Below, piece after piece: positions 45,201-58,099 of a stretch of 64,000 nucleotides of DNA. The translations under genes and the position numbers were made by a program. Where the stretch lies: assembly GCA_023846275.1 (NCBI GenBank), contig CM043874.1, positions 29,423,630 to 29,487,629 on the forward strand, in the 5' to 3' direction. This DNA is from Vanilla planifolia (lineage: Eukaryota > Streptophyta > Magnoliopsida > Asparagales > Orchidaceae). Within the stretch, counting starts at the first letter, position 1. Every line of letters starts with the position of its first letter. The notes beneath the pieces are model-generated. The model was given only the letters and a program-made list of their open reading frames with translations, ran no database searches and was not told the origin of the DNA.

Positions 45201-46640
45201 CTCTCTTTCCTATACTTTAGGATTAATTTCATGCATCTTAGCTAGATGATCTAGAGAGGAGTCATATCAAAGATCATATCTATTTAGATCTGAGGTCACT
45301 TCAATGTAGATAGAGTATGTAATTTTAGGTTTATAGATTGGTTATACATCCTAATCAATCAAACTTCTAAAAAGTTGTTACAAGAAGCTCATTTTACTTC
45401 ATAGTTTATTCATCTAAGGAGCATTAAGATGTATTAACATCTTTGGGAGTTTTTTGGATTACCTAATATGAAGAAATATGTAGCATATTTTTGGCTAATT
45501 TTTTTATCTATCAAATTATCAAAGTTAAACATCAATGACTTGTGGCTTATTGCATCCTTTTTTTATTCCAAAGTGGAAGTGGCATGACATTGTCATTGAT
45601 TTCATTGATAATTTACCTTGATCTAAAGAAAGAAATGTGTATGGATAGTGATGATATGCTCACAATGGAAACCTATTTCTTCTTATCAGACAAAGCTTCA
45701 TTCTAGGTAGATTGGTTAAAAACTACACTGACAATTTTGTTTTATTACATAATGCTCCTATGCTTATTATATCTAACAAAGATGGGAGATTTACTTCAAG
45801 GTTATGGAGTAAAGCACATAATGTGTTGGGAACCAGGCTAGTCTTCACCATAGCATTTCATCCACAGATAGATATTAAGCTCAACACACTATTTAGATTT
45901 TGGAGGAGCTAATATGAGCTTTTACTCTTGAGTTTGGTCTATAATAGGAAAGATATATTCTTCTTGTTAAGTTTTCCTACAACAATTACTTCCAAAGCAA
46001 CAATTACCATAACATCCTACAAGATATTATACAGTAAGAGACATATAATACTACTTTGTTGGTTCATGATTTACTAGAATTAGATCTTGTGGATAAGGCC
46101 ATAGAGAATATTCACAAGATTCATGGGTGCCTCATATAGTGTTGGAGTTATAAAAAGAGATATTTTGAGCCTTAGAATTGGATGATTGCATTCTAAGTTA
46201 ATAAGTATGTCTTCTTCAAGGTGTCACCTATAAAGGAGGTTGTCAAACATAGGAAATAGAAAAAGTTTAGTCCCTACTTCATTGGCTCATTTAAGGTAAC
46301 TGAGATGGTAGGTAATATGTAGGTAATATGACTTGTCATTTAGCCTTTCCACCCACTCTTCCAAAAGTTTATGGCATCTTCTATGGCTCTTCACTATTAT
46401 GATATGTTCATGATGGCTCTCACAATTAGCATTTGAGGTGATTTGAGCTATTTAGAGGAGCCAAAATCTATTTTTGATCTTTAGATTTTCGAGCTTCATA
46501 GACATTTTATTCCTTTTGTGAGGTATTTTTTTAAGAGATATTCTACTAGGATGGCTACTGTGAAGCTAGAGAAGATGCTCATGAATATCTACACTTATTC
46601 AAGAGTCCAGTCATAAATTTGAGATCTAAATTCTTCTAAG
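39290..46640 (+). mobile_element. Ty3/gypsy (chromovirus-like) fossil, plus strand
   Basis: A primer-binding site, TGGTATCAGAGC at 39293-39304, is an exact match to the usual initiator-Met tRNA site and follows ACACCACA at the likely LTR edge. Downstream, reverse transcriptase has an I-D-D-I-L palm block at about 43840-43890. The RNase H region is at about 44780-45070, with a [11 protein letters not shown]-like and an ENVVENAL-like block. Integrase has a GLLHPFFIPKWKWHDIVIDF-like part at about 45540-45620 and a core at 45712-45912 that includes FTSRLW and AFHPQ. An integrase tail with KVSPIKEVV and KFSPYFIGSF lies at about 46200-46310. Whether 39.3-43.6 kb belongs to the same element is inferred from order only. 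It is broken, with many breaks. Confidence 0.7.
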
Positions 46641-49600
46641 TTGCATATATTGTATTTCTCTTAAAAAAAGATAATTCGATTTAGTTGAATGAGACCATTT
46701 TTGATAATCTTAAGCCAAATATCCTAAATATCTTAATCTAAACAAAACACATTCTTCTTCCTCAACAAATCATTGCTTATTGTGTCATCATCGAGGGACA
46801 TTAGAAATATTGAGATAACCACTATAAGAACAATTATTTTATTATTTTATAGAATTAACTAATATTATTTTGATTTTTAATAAACCAGAATGATTTGGCA
46901 ATATAAATTATAATACAAACCTTTGGAATTATTATGGATTTAACCAAATCAAACTATATTATGAGCCAGGATGTCTCTATGGATCTTGATGCTTTTCAAA
47001 TAATCATTAAGACAAGTAGATTTTGTGAGCACCATGGAGTGGATTAGCACATAAGCAAAGCACATGAAAATTGTCAATGGTTCAAAGGTTTGAAAAATGA
47101 ATGAAGCACTCTAAGATCTACATGAGTCCAAATTCTTGAGATGGGTTCCTTCATCATATGACTTATGTATATATTACGTTTTAATTCTTACCTTATACAA
47201 TTCAATGGCATTCTCATGTACTTCATAATATTTAATAAACTTGCATTCATAAGGAAAAATTTCTTATTTAGGTATTCACTAGGTTGTGGCTATTAGATGA
47301 ATGCACATATCAAGACAAGGTATTCATTGTCGCAAAGCCATGGATTGCATGATGAATTCATTTAGTACATTATTAGTATGCATTGGTTAAGTAATCATGT
47401 TGCCATTTTTATCACACATTCATAGGAATTAACTAAAGCATGAAATCTCTAATATAATTAAAAATCAACATTATGTCATGGCTCAAGTTTCACTTGAATT
47501 GAACATTGTTTAGTTTATTTTAGAACTATGTTAAGTTGATTAAAAGTTGAACTAAACAATATACTTCATTTAATTGGCAAAGTACACAAAATCAAGTAGA
47601 ATATAAAAACTCATTCTTACAAAATTTTGAATACTTTGGAATGCACATGATTGATAATTCTATATCTTTTTTTTAAAAAAAAAGAAAATTCTATATTTTA
47701 TAAAATTTTAAAATGCTCATAACGTAAAATATGTGTTCATCAAATATAGTATATTGGGACTGTGTATGGTATAAGGATACCCACATATGGTACATTATCA
47801 CACGTATAAGAATATCCTTAAAATCAAGACTTATGTATTACATCAATATTGACATATGGTACATCTTTAAAGGAAGTGTGGTACATCACTATTGATGTTT
47901 AGTAAGTTGGGTAAGTGAGCTTCAAATAGACATGCATATATGATACGCCAACACTAATTTACAATAAGTGAAGGTCATTTGCATTGAATGTCAAAAGAAA
48001 AATATAGTATGTTAATGTTTGCATATGGAACATTTGTGTCACACATATTGTACATTTGGAATAAAAAATTTACAATGACTATTCTGATAAATTTCTAAAA
48101 AAATAGTTTTTTACTCAATGATCATATAGTCATTTAAGATCCATTTAGAAACATCTATAAGAGATCAAATGCTTATAAAATAAACTTCCATAATAAGAAG
48201 AAAGAGATTATGAACATTATGAGATTGTTTGAGAGCCTCTATCCATTCAATCAGTCACATTTCATGTAAATAGAAGATGTTATGATATCAAAATTAGAAG
48301 AAGAATAAGTATATGCATCAAGATATCAAGATTGCAACAAAACTTTCTCATAAATGCATACATTCACATCTGCACAAAGCTTTTATTGTCATTGGCAACT
48401 CGCTAGCTTAATCTATTAGTGTTTTTCATTATTTATCAATTTAATTGAGATTGGGTTTATGCTTTAGATATTCTTTGTAATCATTATTTTTAAGTGATTC
48501 CTTTGTCTCAATTTGTGAGCAAGAGAAGGGCCTAATCTAAGGTTTTGTGTTGAGGAGACTATAAGCCCTTGCCTTAAGGCATGGTGTCCCTTGCTCGAAG
48601 AATTAGTGTAAGAATGGATTTTAGAGCTTCGTTTTGACATCCCTAAGATATAATTACTGTACAAGTTTATAATTAAAAGATTATGAATTTAATCCTTACA
48701 TGATCTAGTAAAGTTTATATTTTGAGATCATAATATAATAATATAATGAATGTTAAAGAAATGATATCATTGAGAAGAGCTAATTAAAAGAAATTTGTTG
48801 ATTTTTGGGATGTAATTTTTGAAGCTCAATTAGTTTATAAAAAATTAAGAAAGAAAAATTGAGAGAATATATATATATATATATAATTTGAAGTTAACCT
48901 TATCCTATAGCATATTATAGCTATTATGAGAGAGTGGCTTGTGAAGTTTCAAGGAGTGAAGAGAAAGTGGAGTAGTAGATGAAGAGAGAAGGAAGATTAA
49001 GGAATTCAAGAGAGAGAAAAGGAAGGAAGAAGGAGCTTAGGAGGAGGATTGGAGCCAAGGCAACAAAAAACAAGAAAAGAAAAAGAGTTATAAGGAAGTA
49101 ATGATAAAAGGAATGGTGGTTTTTCGAAAAACAAGAAAGAAAAAGTTATGCGTGAAACTAATTTTTTTATCTTGATCATGACACCACTTGTTTGATAATA
49201 ATAAAACTATATGTTATTATTACTAATACTATCTCTTAGTTTTTTTAGATCATACATCATAATAACACATAGGCTAATCATATGGTGTGTTTGATCAATT
49301 GACTCAAAAAACTTAACATAAATGTTTGTGTTTTAACGATAACTAGCACTATAAGAAACATAAGCTTGAGCAACACATAGGAAAGATGTTTATTGAATCA
49401 TCTTTATTGGTATTAGATTGTTAAAACTTATAACAATTTTTATGAGGCACTTAAGTTTTGATGAGATTGAGTGAGAGTGTTAAATGATCTTAAAAGCATC
49501 TCTTCATTCATGTAGTTTTAAGGCATGCATCCTATCATGTTATTTTATACATCTTTCTTCCTTAAAACATTTCATTCATTATAGTTGCATCACCATTATT

Positions 49601-51299
49601 AGTTAATAAAGTAGGAATTGAATTGAGTGAGCACTATGTAATTTGTATGAATCATACTTGTATAAGTTTACTTTCATATAATATAATAATAATCATATAT
49701 AATCAAAGAATGCATCAATTATGGCTATTTATGTTGTTTATATGAGTACGACAAAACCTATTATACAAGTACATTAATGATATACCCGATAGGTGAGAGT
49801 TGAGGGTAAGCAGTATTGAGTTTCTTGTAGAATGATAATTGATATTATATTTGCATAATATGTTGATTTTTAGGATTGTAATATCATCATATCAGTACAT
49901 TGTTAAATTTTTGTGAGTATGATCAATGTATCGATATATTAAGAAGGGAGGACTTAGGTTGTGAGTGAATGCACTGTCATCATATTTATATGATACTACC
50001 TTCGTACTTATATGATACCATTTCACCAAAGGGGCATAGTCTTAAGACTTAGTTATGTATTAATTAGATTCATATTGTAGGAGCATGATTCATGTATTAT
50101 ACTACTATGATAAATTATGTTAAGTGTGCATAAGCTAGTCATAAGACTCATTGTATTGTATAATCATGCATTGTACAATAGTTTCTTGAGAGCCCAAAAA
50201 TTAAAGTTTAGAAGATTTTTTCTATTCAAACTTTGTGATGTCCTCAACTTATTTATATGATACATTTGCATTAAAAAATGATCTAATCAAACTATTTTGC
50301 TTGGTTAGATGATGTACTTAGTGGTTCATTTTGTTTGCACGATCCCTTTGATTAGCCAATACAATTAGTTCATAATGTGAATAATAGCTAGTTTCACTAA
50401 TTTTTTACATAACTATTAGAGAGAGTTTTAGAGTCTTTGAAAGCTTTCTAAGATCTATATAAAAGCATCCAAACATAGGAGAAATTGTTAATGTTGAATT
50501 ATGTATCTTTGAGAAAGAGCTATACTTTGGAATCTTCATTTCTAAGAGAGAAAAGTAAGGCTAAGTTTGCATGCATTGATCTCATCAGAACAAGCCTTCA
50601 TTCATCATTGAGTTCAGTTGTAAAAACTCCTTGAGAAATATTACAAATCTTTTATATTACTTTAACATCACATTATTATGCCTCTTTCTTGAATATTATT
50701 TAGGTTATAAGACCAATTATACTGAGATTTTATTTGGTTTCCTTGTCCATTATTGAGACCCTATTCTTATTCTTTTGTCTCAGTCCTCTAGATGTATTGT
50801 AGGTTTTTATTAACTGGTGTTATAGATTTTTACTAAGTTGAAATTGTAGGCTTTATTAAATTAGTGTTGTAAGCTTTTATTAATAAAGTGTTATATTTTT
50901 TATAAAGCCAATATTGAAGGCTTTTATTAAGTCAAAATTTTAGCAAATTACTTAGCCTTTTCACTAATGATGGATATAAATTTTGTTTTGGATCAAATCA
51001 CTTCAATTGTTTTTGCAAGACTAACAATATTTTTTAAAACAAGTGTTATAATAATAATCAATATTAAGAAAAAAATAAGGTCTTTTTTTGTCATTTATCT
51101 CTTGACTTTGAGATTACTGATATTTATTTAAGTTAAAATTTACACAATCTACCCTCTCTTCTTGACATCGTGCTCCTATATTTTTTAATAATTTTATTTC
51201 GTTAACCACTACTTGAGTGATTTTATTGATAATAAGAAGACTTTATGAAACATCAATACTATCCTTTTAAATTGGGTTGAAATCTAGTAAAAAAAGGAT
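46641..51299. other. AT-rich intergenic stretch with LTR-like debris
   Basis: The left part should hold the 3' LTR of the plus-strand gypsy fossil, but its edges were not found. Segment 47740-48060 repeats the word ATATGGTACAT several times. Segment 48755-49040 is a copy of sequence at 63225-63500 and is listed separately. A TA microsatellite lies at 48867-48885. Segment 49150-50300 is rich in TATGATA and ATCATAT words like the long LTRs at 27-35 kb. No host gene is seen. Confidence 0.5.
48755..49040 (+). repeat. Dispersed repeat, copy 1 (partner at 63225-63500)
   Basis: The copies share ATATCATTGAGAA followed by AGCT(A/T)ATTAAAAGAA and a TTGTTG word. They then share a run with AAATTAAG and ATTGAGA, and a purine-rich tail of GAAGA and GGAAG words. 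Both are in the same orientation. The layout resembles part of a gypsy-type LTR, but I could not find the element they belong to. Confidence 0.6.
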
Positions 51300-51815
51300 T
51301 GTTTTAACTCAGAGAATTATATTCTTAGACCTAACATACACACTTGTTGACATGAAACATGCCATATGACAAGCTTTGATGAGAAGAGGTCTAAGAAAAT
51401 TATGTGGTGTTTGAATAAATAATGGGTGGTAGGAACAATTTGGCAAAATATATAATAAGATTTTTAAGAAAATCATATAGTGAGTATTATTTTGGATGAT
51501 ATGATAAGGTTAAAAGGAAAGTTGTGATAGGAAGAGAAGCTCATCCAACCAATTAAGTTCTACATTCTTAAGGTCAATATATGGTATGATATAAACAATT
51601 TAAGATATGTTTAGTTTTACAATAGTCTAGGAAAGAAATTAGACAGTCTGTCAAATATAAAGAAAAGACTTAATGTGCAATATAATCCACTCATTGCACA
51701 ATACATTAAAGTAAAAAAGGGAATAAATATGGTAGAATGTAGGAATGATAAAAGAAATTTAAGAATAACTTTGCATTAGTTATTTTCATCTAGTTTGTAA
51801 TTTTTAGCTCTATGG
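51300..51815 (+). repeat. About 500-bp repeat, copy 1 (partner at 56076-56600), possible LTR
   Basis: The copy begins TGTTTTAACTCAGAGAATTA and aligns over its whole length with the copy at 56076, ending near AAGAAATTTAAGAATAACTT and a short distance beyond. The two flank a fragment of a gypsy element with its long LTR. They may be the LTRs of a further element that received that insertion. No protein domain was found between them that would prove this. Confidence 0.6.
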
Positions 51816-52339
51816 CATATCAAAAATGGGGTGCTAAATTGTTGATGCAAAGGATTTAATAAGGAGATAGGACAAAGTGATTTTCCCTTTCAAGCTTCTT
51901 ATAATGTTCAATCACAAATATCTTAGTTTGAAAATTTGTGTGTGAATTCCTAAATTACTTGTGAAATTGCTCTAGTAAAAATAATGAGATAAAAGAGAGT
52001 CACAATAACCAAGATGTAAAGTGATTCGACTAAATCAAGTTTGCATCCACCCCAAGCACCCAATTTAGCACCCTTAACAAAATCATTCCTTCATCATAAT
52101 GGGTGAAGAAATCTAACTAAATTCTATGGTTTTTCATAGCTTAACCATAACCAAGATAATCCTACACACAAGGCCTAGGGATAAAGTTGCCCACTCTACA
52201 CGTGCATGGCTTAGAGGTAAACCAAGAGAAGATACAAGGTAAAATGAATGCACACAAAATAAAAGCTTCCCATTGTCTAGATAAACCAATCTTAAAATCA
52301 AATAAATGTGGCTCAAGGAAAAGACAACTCAATTAGATG
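51816..52339. other. Short unassigned AT-rich stretch
   Basis: It contains the module AAGTGATTCGACTAA followed by GCATCCACCCCAAGC at about 52019-52060, related to the modules near 25935 and 37119. No coding sequence is recognised. Confidence 0.5.
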
Positions 52340-53115
52340 TTAGCATAATCTTTTAAATTGATTTACAAAATCTCATATCACATCCACAATCCAATGATAA
52401 ATAATTATTTTTCTTGTTAGAGGCATTACAGTTAACAAAAAGATTATTCTATCATACTTTAAGTGTTGTTCATATCAAGTTTAAACAATTTCTTTTCCAT
52501 CATCAATAAGAATTATTGACTTTTGTTATTTTTTATCTCCTCAAAAATTACATTCAAACATCTGAATCCAACTAACTATATACTTGTAACGAAGAAAGCA
52601 TGCCATCTATACAAGTAAGAAGTATTAGTATATTCAAATTTCATATACTTAGTACCACATCTATAATACTAATATCATTAAGAAAGATGTAATGAACATC
52701 TTAGTGGTTATAAGTTAATTGATGTTGGTATTTTCTAAAATAATAATATATAAAACACAATTACCAAGCTCAAGTTAATAAGAAGCATCACAAATTATAT
52801 GCTTATTCAAGGACAAATCTATAACTCGTTTTTGCTTAAGAAATTCAAACCTAATATGCATTTTATTATCTCAAAACCATTTAAACTTCTTAAAAGGAAT
52901 ACTAATCTTATCTATCTATATTTCATTTTGTCTTTTCATGATAATGATCTAGATTTCATCTCTTGTAGTCTCCTTCATTACCTTTTAGTTCATTCAATTC
53001 CATAGTTCAATCTATGAGTATTAAGATAACATTAATCACTTATGTGCATGTTATTTAGTGTTCTCACTCAAAAGCCCATTAGTACCTTTTCGAACCTTGG
53101 TCTTTGATATTATCC

Positions 53116-55132
53116 TATCATTTTTTACCTAACATCAATCAATGCAATTTATAAAATACATCTATAATACAAGTATATCAAGCAAACTAGAGCATACAAT
53201 ATAAAAAAGATGACAGATACTATTAAAAAAGAGTGAATATGATATAAAAAGTTATAATAATCTTAAAATATTTAAAAAAAATAGTAACACACAATAAAGT
53301 AGCTATCGTATTACATGTAAATCTAAAACTAGTATTGATATAGAAATCTAAAATAAAATAATAATTATCCTGACATATACAAAATTTTTCACTTACTAAA
53401 TACATCAGTCTTTCAGGCTCTAGGTCTCAAACTATCCTCTAAAGAGTCTCAATTTAGTGACTATTAACATGTCTTATAATATAAATAAAAAATAAATATG
53501 ATATGCTTAATAAGAAACTTTATAGCCAGAAGCAATAAAGTACTATAAAGAGTAAATAAAGTAACTAAATAAGATAGAGTAATAAATAAAAAAAATTTAT
53601 GATAATTTATATAAAAGTATTATAATAATACATATATGGCCATATATATACCTAGCATTTCATAAGCATATAGTGCTTTTTATTTTATTTTTTTTCATTT
53701 TTATATTCATTTATTTGTGTTTATTCTTATTCTTTTCACATAATCATTCTTCATCTGATTTAAAACATTTTCATGAACCTTGTCCTAGCACCTAATGATC
53801 CTATATTATATCTCATTATTATAAGCTTGACACTCTAAAATACTATAGTCTCACCTCTAAGTACAATAACACTAGACTAAAATATCTCATCATCACCATC
53901 CCTTAATGCTAATATTTTATGCTAATAGGGAATATGGAGCTTAAAATATCAATCTTATCTTTGAGTATTATCATACATAAGAGTAAAGTATCTTATCATC
54001 ACTAAGTTTCACCCCTTAATTTTAATATCTTATATTGATAAAAAATGAGGTGCATCGAATGCAAAGCCCCATCATTAGGTATTCATAACATCTGAGAGTC
54101 AATATCTAATCATCACTAAGTCGAGATCTTTTCATGCCATGGCTACATCTCTGAGCACCATGTCCCTATCTCTAAGCACCACGATATCAAGAGTGATGTA
54201 TATCACATATGTCACATTTATCTTGTCGCTCTCTTATAAGGTCATGCTTTTTCTTAAGCTATATTAGTCATTTTTCTTTTCTTTCTTCTTTTCATTCTTT
54301 TTTTTATCTTATTATGTGTTCTAATTTATAACAATATATAGCGCATACAACTATGCATTTGTCACTATATATATATAAATATATATAATTATATAATTAT
54401 AATAAAATCAGAATATATGCAAGAAATGTTAAGCCATGTATTATTCACATCATCAAACATTTTATAATAATAGTAAAAAATATTTAATAATCTATTTACA
54501 TCATAATTAATTAATTTATCTATCTGATTACTCTGAGTTGTATCTTCTATTACTTTTTCTTTCTCTTTATTAATTATCTTAATTTGTTATAAGAATTCAC
54601 ATTAATATTTATGAATAAAATTCAATTTTTATTATGAAAATACTTTTGAAAAGTTATGTTTAATAACTATCACATTTTCATTATTATCATCATATCGTAC
54701 AATGTGACTTACCTTATCATAGTGTACAATCAAGACTTACAAGACTTGGACCATTGCATTATTATGATCATACCAGTTTGATATTACTATCATACTAATA
54801 CAACATAAGATAATAAATGGATTGATAACGATTTATAGTACTTGTTTATTAAATAATTGTACAAATCTAATTATGATTTTATGTTATTATCATCTATACT
54901 TTAATTGTATTTTTAATTTAACATTATATGGTACGATATCTCGTATCGTATTATACATCTCATACCTAATGCAAATAGGATAATGAATCATATAATAAAT
55001 CTCTATTAAACCATCAAAAAACATATTATACATAACTAATTTATGTTTTGTACAATAAAATAATCTTGATCATAATTATTTGATATCATAATTTTATAAG
55101 TATAATTGAAAATCTATGTAATAACCAATCTA

Positions 55133-55163
<31 letters not shown>

Positions 55164-56076
55164 ACTAAATACAATCCATACTTATATATGTAAAGATGGT
55201 TAGGTGAGCAATCAAATAAGGTAATCTCTTATGAAGTACAAAGCATATCATACAATACGACTTCTATTCTATATTAATATGATCACCAACATTCATTAAT
55301 ACAAAATATTGGCATGATCATCATGTTGTACTAATATGATATTCCTGAGTTATTAAATTAGATGGGTTATACCATTATATTAGTATGATAAATTGATCAC
55401 ACTAATATAATTTTTTGTGACTCTTTTTCACACAAGATGAAAAGCTCTCCAATGTCTGTTGTCATGATCATACTAGTATGATCCAATCAATTGTCATGTA
55501 TGATAATTATAGCTAAAAAATATAACAGCCTCTAACCCTTTTTAATTCCTCAATGGAGCTCATATGCAGCCCTTTCTTGACATTTAAATCAATTTATACA
55601 TGCTTTAAAGAGAAAACTTAACTAGGATCCTTACCTTTCTATATTATACCGACAAAATAAAGCAAAAATCCTTTTCCTTCTCATAGGCTTCCTTCTTTCA
55701 TTTTTAATCTCTTTATTTTTCATAAAAGACAACATCACTTTTTTTCCTTCTTTCTCTCTAACTCTCCTCTCCCTCTTTGCCTACTTCCCTCTCTTAAGTT
55801 TCTTAAATGTAGTAATTCAGTCTCACGTCAAGGAGATGCTTATCCTCTTATTAATTAAGAAGATAAAAATAAACTCTTTTTTATAATATTTTCTTTATAA
55901 ATTTATAAGAAAATAATTCACATTTGAAAATTACAAATTATATTTAAATGGATTCTTCTTTATGAGACATTTATAATGATATACTTAAATAGAAGATCTC
56001 TAATTTGCAGCACTTACATTTGGTATATAAAATAAATTTAAGAGGATGTGAGAGTTTAATTAGGTGAGATATCATA
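53116..56076 (-). repeat. 5' LTR (copy C) of the long-LTR family
   Basis: About 3.0 kb, the longest of the three copies, partly through a TA microsatellite. It carries a palindrome with TACGATA and TATCGTA arms at 54932-54950. An exact 18-bp palindrome, GATCATACTAGTATGATC, lies at 55466-55483. The CTCTC-rich tract is near 55750-55795. Confidence 0.75.
55133..55158. repeat. TA microsatellite
   Basis: An uninterrupted run of alternating T and A of about 26 bp lies within the long LTR copy C. The corresponding places in copies A and B lack it. A shorter run lies at 48867-48885. Confidence 0.95.
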
Positions 56077-56600
56077 GTTTTGACTCAAAGAACTATGTTC
56101 CTAGAGCTAACATATAGTATGTTGGCATATAATACATCTTATGTTAAGCTCAAAAGAGAAAGGATCTAATCTTCCTAAGAAAATCATATGGCATAGGAAT
56201 AAATAATGCATGAAACAACAAGTTTAGAAAAAGAGACAATAAAATTCCTAAGAAAATTATATAGTTTGCGAATATTATTTACAATAACATTATAAGGTTA
56301 TAAGAAAATGTCTAATAAGAAAAGAAGATTATCTAGTTAATTAAGTTTCATTTTCACAATGTCAATGTATGGTATGTTATAGACAATGTATGGCATGTTG
56401 GGTTTAGTAATAGAATAGAAAAGGAATTGGATGATCTATCAGATATCGAGAAATATATTAACATATGGTATAGTGCACTCATCATATAATAAATTAAAGA
56501 ACAAAAATGGGTTACATATGCTAGAATATAAGAACGATAAAAGAAATTTAAGAATAACTTGATATTAATTTTTTACATCAAATTTTTTATTCTTGTATCA
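56076..56600 (+). repeat. About 500-bp repeat, copy 2 (partner at 51300-51815)
   Basis: This copy starts directly at the end of LTR copy C with GTTTTGACTCAAAGAACTAT. It follows copy 1 through TGGTATG words, the TAGAATAGAAAAGGAATT block and AAAAGAAATTTAAGAATAAC. Divergence from copy 1 is substantial. Confidence 0.6.
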
Positions 56601-56996
56601 AAAGGAAAAGAAATCTCTAATCAAAGTCAATCCCCAAAACTTCAAGGTAAATAAATCTAGTTTGGTAATGTAAGTGAGAAAATTAATTAAAATAAAGAGA
56701 AGCATTGACATAAGCATTTAGCATAGCATCAATATAGCATAACATAGAGTATTAGTAAGATCAATTTTACTTATTTATTTTTATATGTTCAAAATTCGTG
56801 TACTTGCATATACTCTAAATTGTTTGCTATGTAAGATTGAAGCATGAAAATAAAATAAGAAAAAGAATGGAAAAAAAAGAATGAAATGAATATAGAAGTT
56901 AAGCTATATAAGCTTTGAGGTAAAAGAAAAGAAATAAGAAAGTGAAGTTCAGCTTCCCCAAAAACACTATCTTATGATGAAAAAGAAAAAAGAAAC

Positions 56997-57197
56997 TATC
57001 ACTAACTATAAATTGGGTTAGAAATAAAAAATAAAGAAAAATAAATTGGCATTGATAGTAAACAAGGCTAGCAATGTAAAAAAAAGGAAGAGAAAACTAA
57101 CACTGGTAATAAATTGGGCCAATAATGAAAAATAAAGATAAGAAAACTAGTATTAGTAGTAAATTAAGATAAGAATGAAAAGAAAAGAGTATATTGA
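56997..57197 (+). repeat. Minisatellite, four units of 50-51 bp
   Basis: Units start at about 56997, 57047, 57098 and 57148. Each has a start like TAxxACTGxTAxTAAATTGGGxTA, then a purine-rich AATAAAGAAAAG-type tail. Similarity between units is moderate, so the array is old. It sits in an A-rich purine stretch (56600-57330) with no other recognisable content. Confidence 0.75.
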
Positions 57198-58099
57198 GTT
57201 AAGGAAATAGAAATTATGAGATAATAACATTAATAAGAAACATAGCCCTTATAAAAAAAGAATAGTAAATGTGAAATTTTAAGAAGAAAAGAAATAGAAT
57301 AAAAAAGGAAATAATGTAAAAAAGATAGAATAATTATATATATTTATAGACATGTTTGCACAAAGTCAAAATCATAAAAAAGAATTATATATGCTTAACT
57401 ATATCATTATATTAGCGTTTGCAAAATGAGTCAAATATATTATCAATGTCATGATGTTGCTTCATTGAATTAACTTCACAGCTATTGTTTCTATTAATTT
57501 CATTCAAATATTGTTCATATTTAGGGTTTATCTACTAAACAGTTCATTCACTTCTACTATACTTATATTTTAGAGTACTCTAACAGCATAGTAAGATGTG
57601 TAGATCAATGAGGATGAGTAGGCATCTACTTTAAAATAGAAGAGTGCATATGTACAAGTTTGTATGCATGAATAGAGAATTTGTTGGTTACTTTATGTAT
57701 CAAATAAGCTTGGAAAAGTGGTCATCTAGATATTAAATATTAAAAGATAGCTTATAAAGAATAAGAAGTGAAATAGAGATAGTATTATCACTCTCCATCT
57801 AATAAAATGCTCTCATCTTTCTACTCAAGTACTTTAATAATTGGTAAAATTAGTGATTAATGTAATTAAGGTATTATTACACTTACTCTAAGGCTTGGTG
57901 CCAAAGTGGAATAGTTAGATTATAAGAGGATTCTCTACATACTTAAGTTGAGTGAAGGAGCGATTGTATAATGTAGGCTTAAGTGAAATGCGTGAGAGTG
58001 GAGTAAGCCAAGGGGTTAGTGGCCAATTAAGAGAGTTATCCAATAAATAGACCTCTCAAGATTAAGGATTGTCACTTATGTGTTCTCAATAAATGGTTT
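57198..58099. other. Unassigned AT-rich stretch
   Basis: No domain, repeat unit or host exon is recognised. It may include the remainder of the Tat-type element to its right, whose integrase and 3' LTR were not found. Confidence 0.5.

Larger units (their letters stand above)
52340..56076 (-). mobile_element. Partial long-LTR gypsy fossil: leader region and one LTR (copy C)
   Basis: Sequence 52340-53115 matches the leader region 32740-33528 of the element at 27-35 kb in order, for example TTCTATCATACTTTA and CTCACTCAAAAGCC. A primer-site-like CAAGGTTCG word is at about 53091-53100. It is followed by a long LTR, 53116-56076, aligned with copies A and B. The element is on the minus strand, and nothing of its polymerase region or other LTR remains nearby. 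It is a broken fossil. Confidence 0.75.

Noticed and set aside
52799-53405. Small open frames of 60-68 codons
   Set aside because: They fall in the leader and LTR of a gypsy fossil and match no protein.
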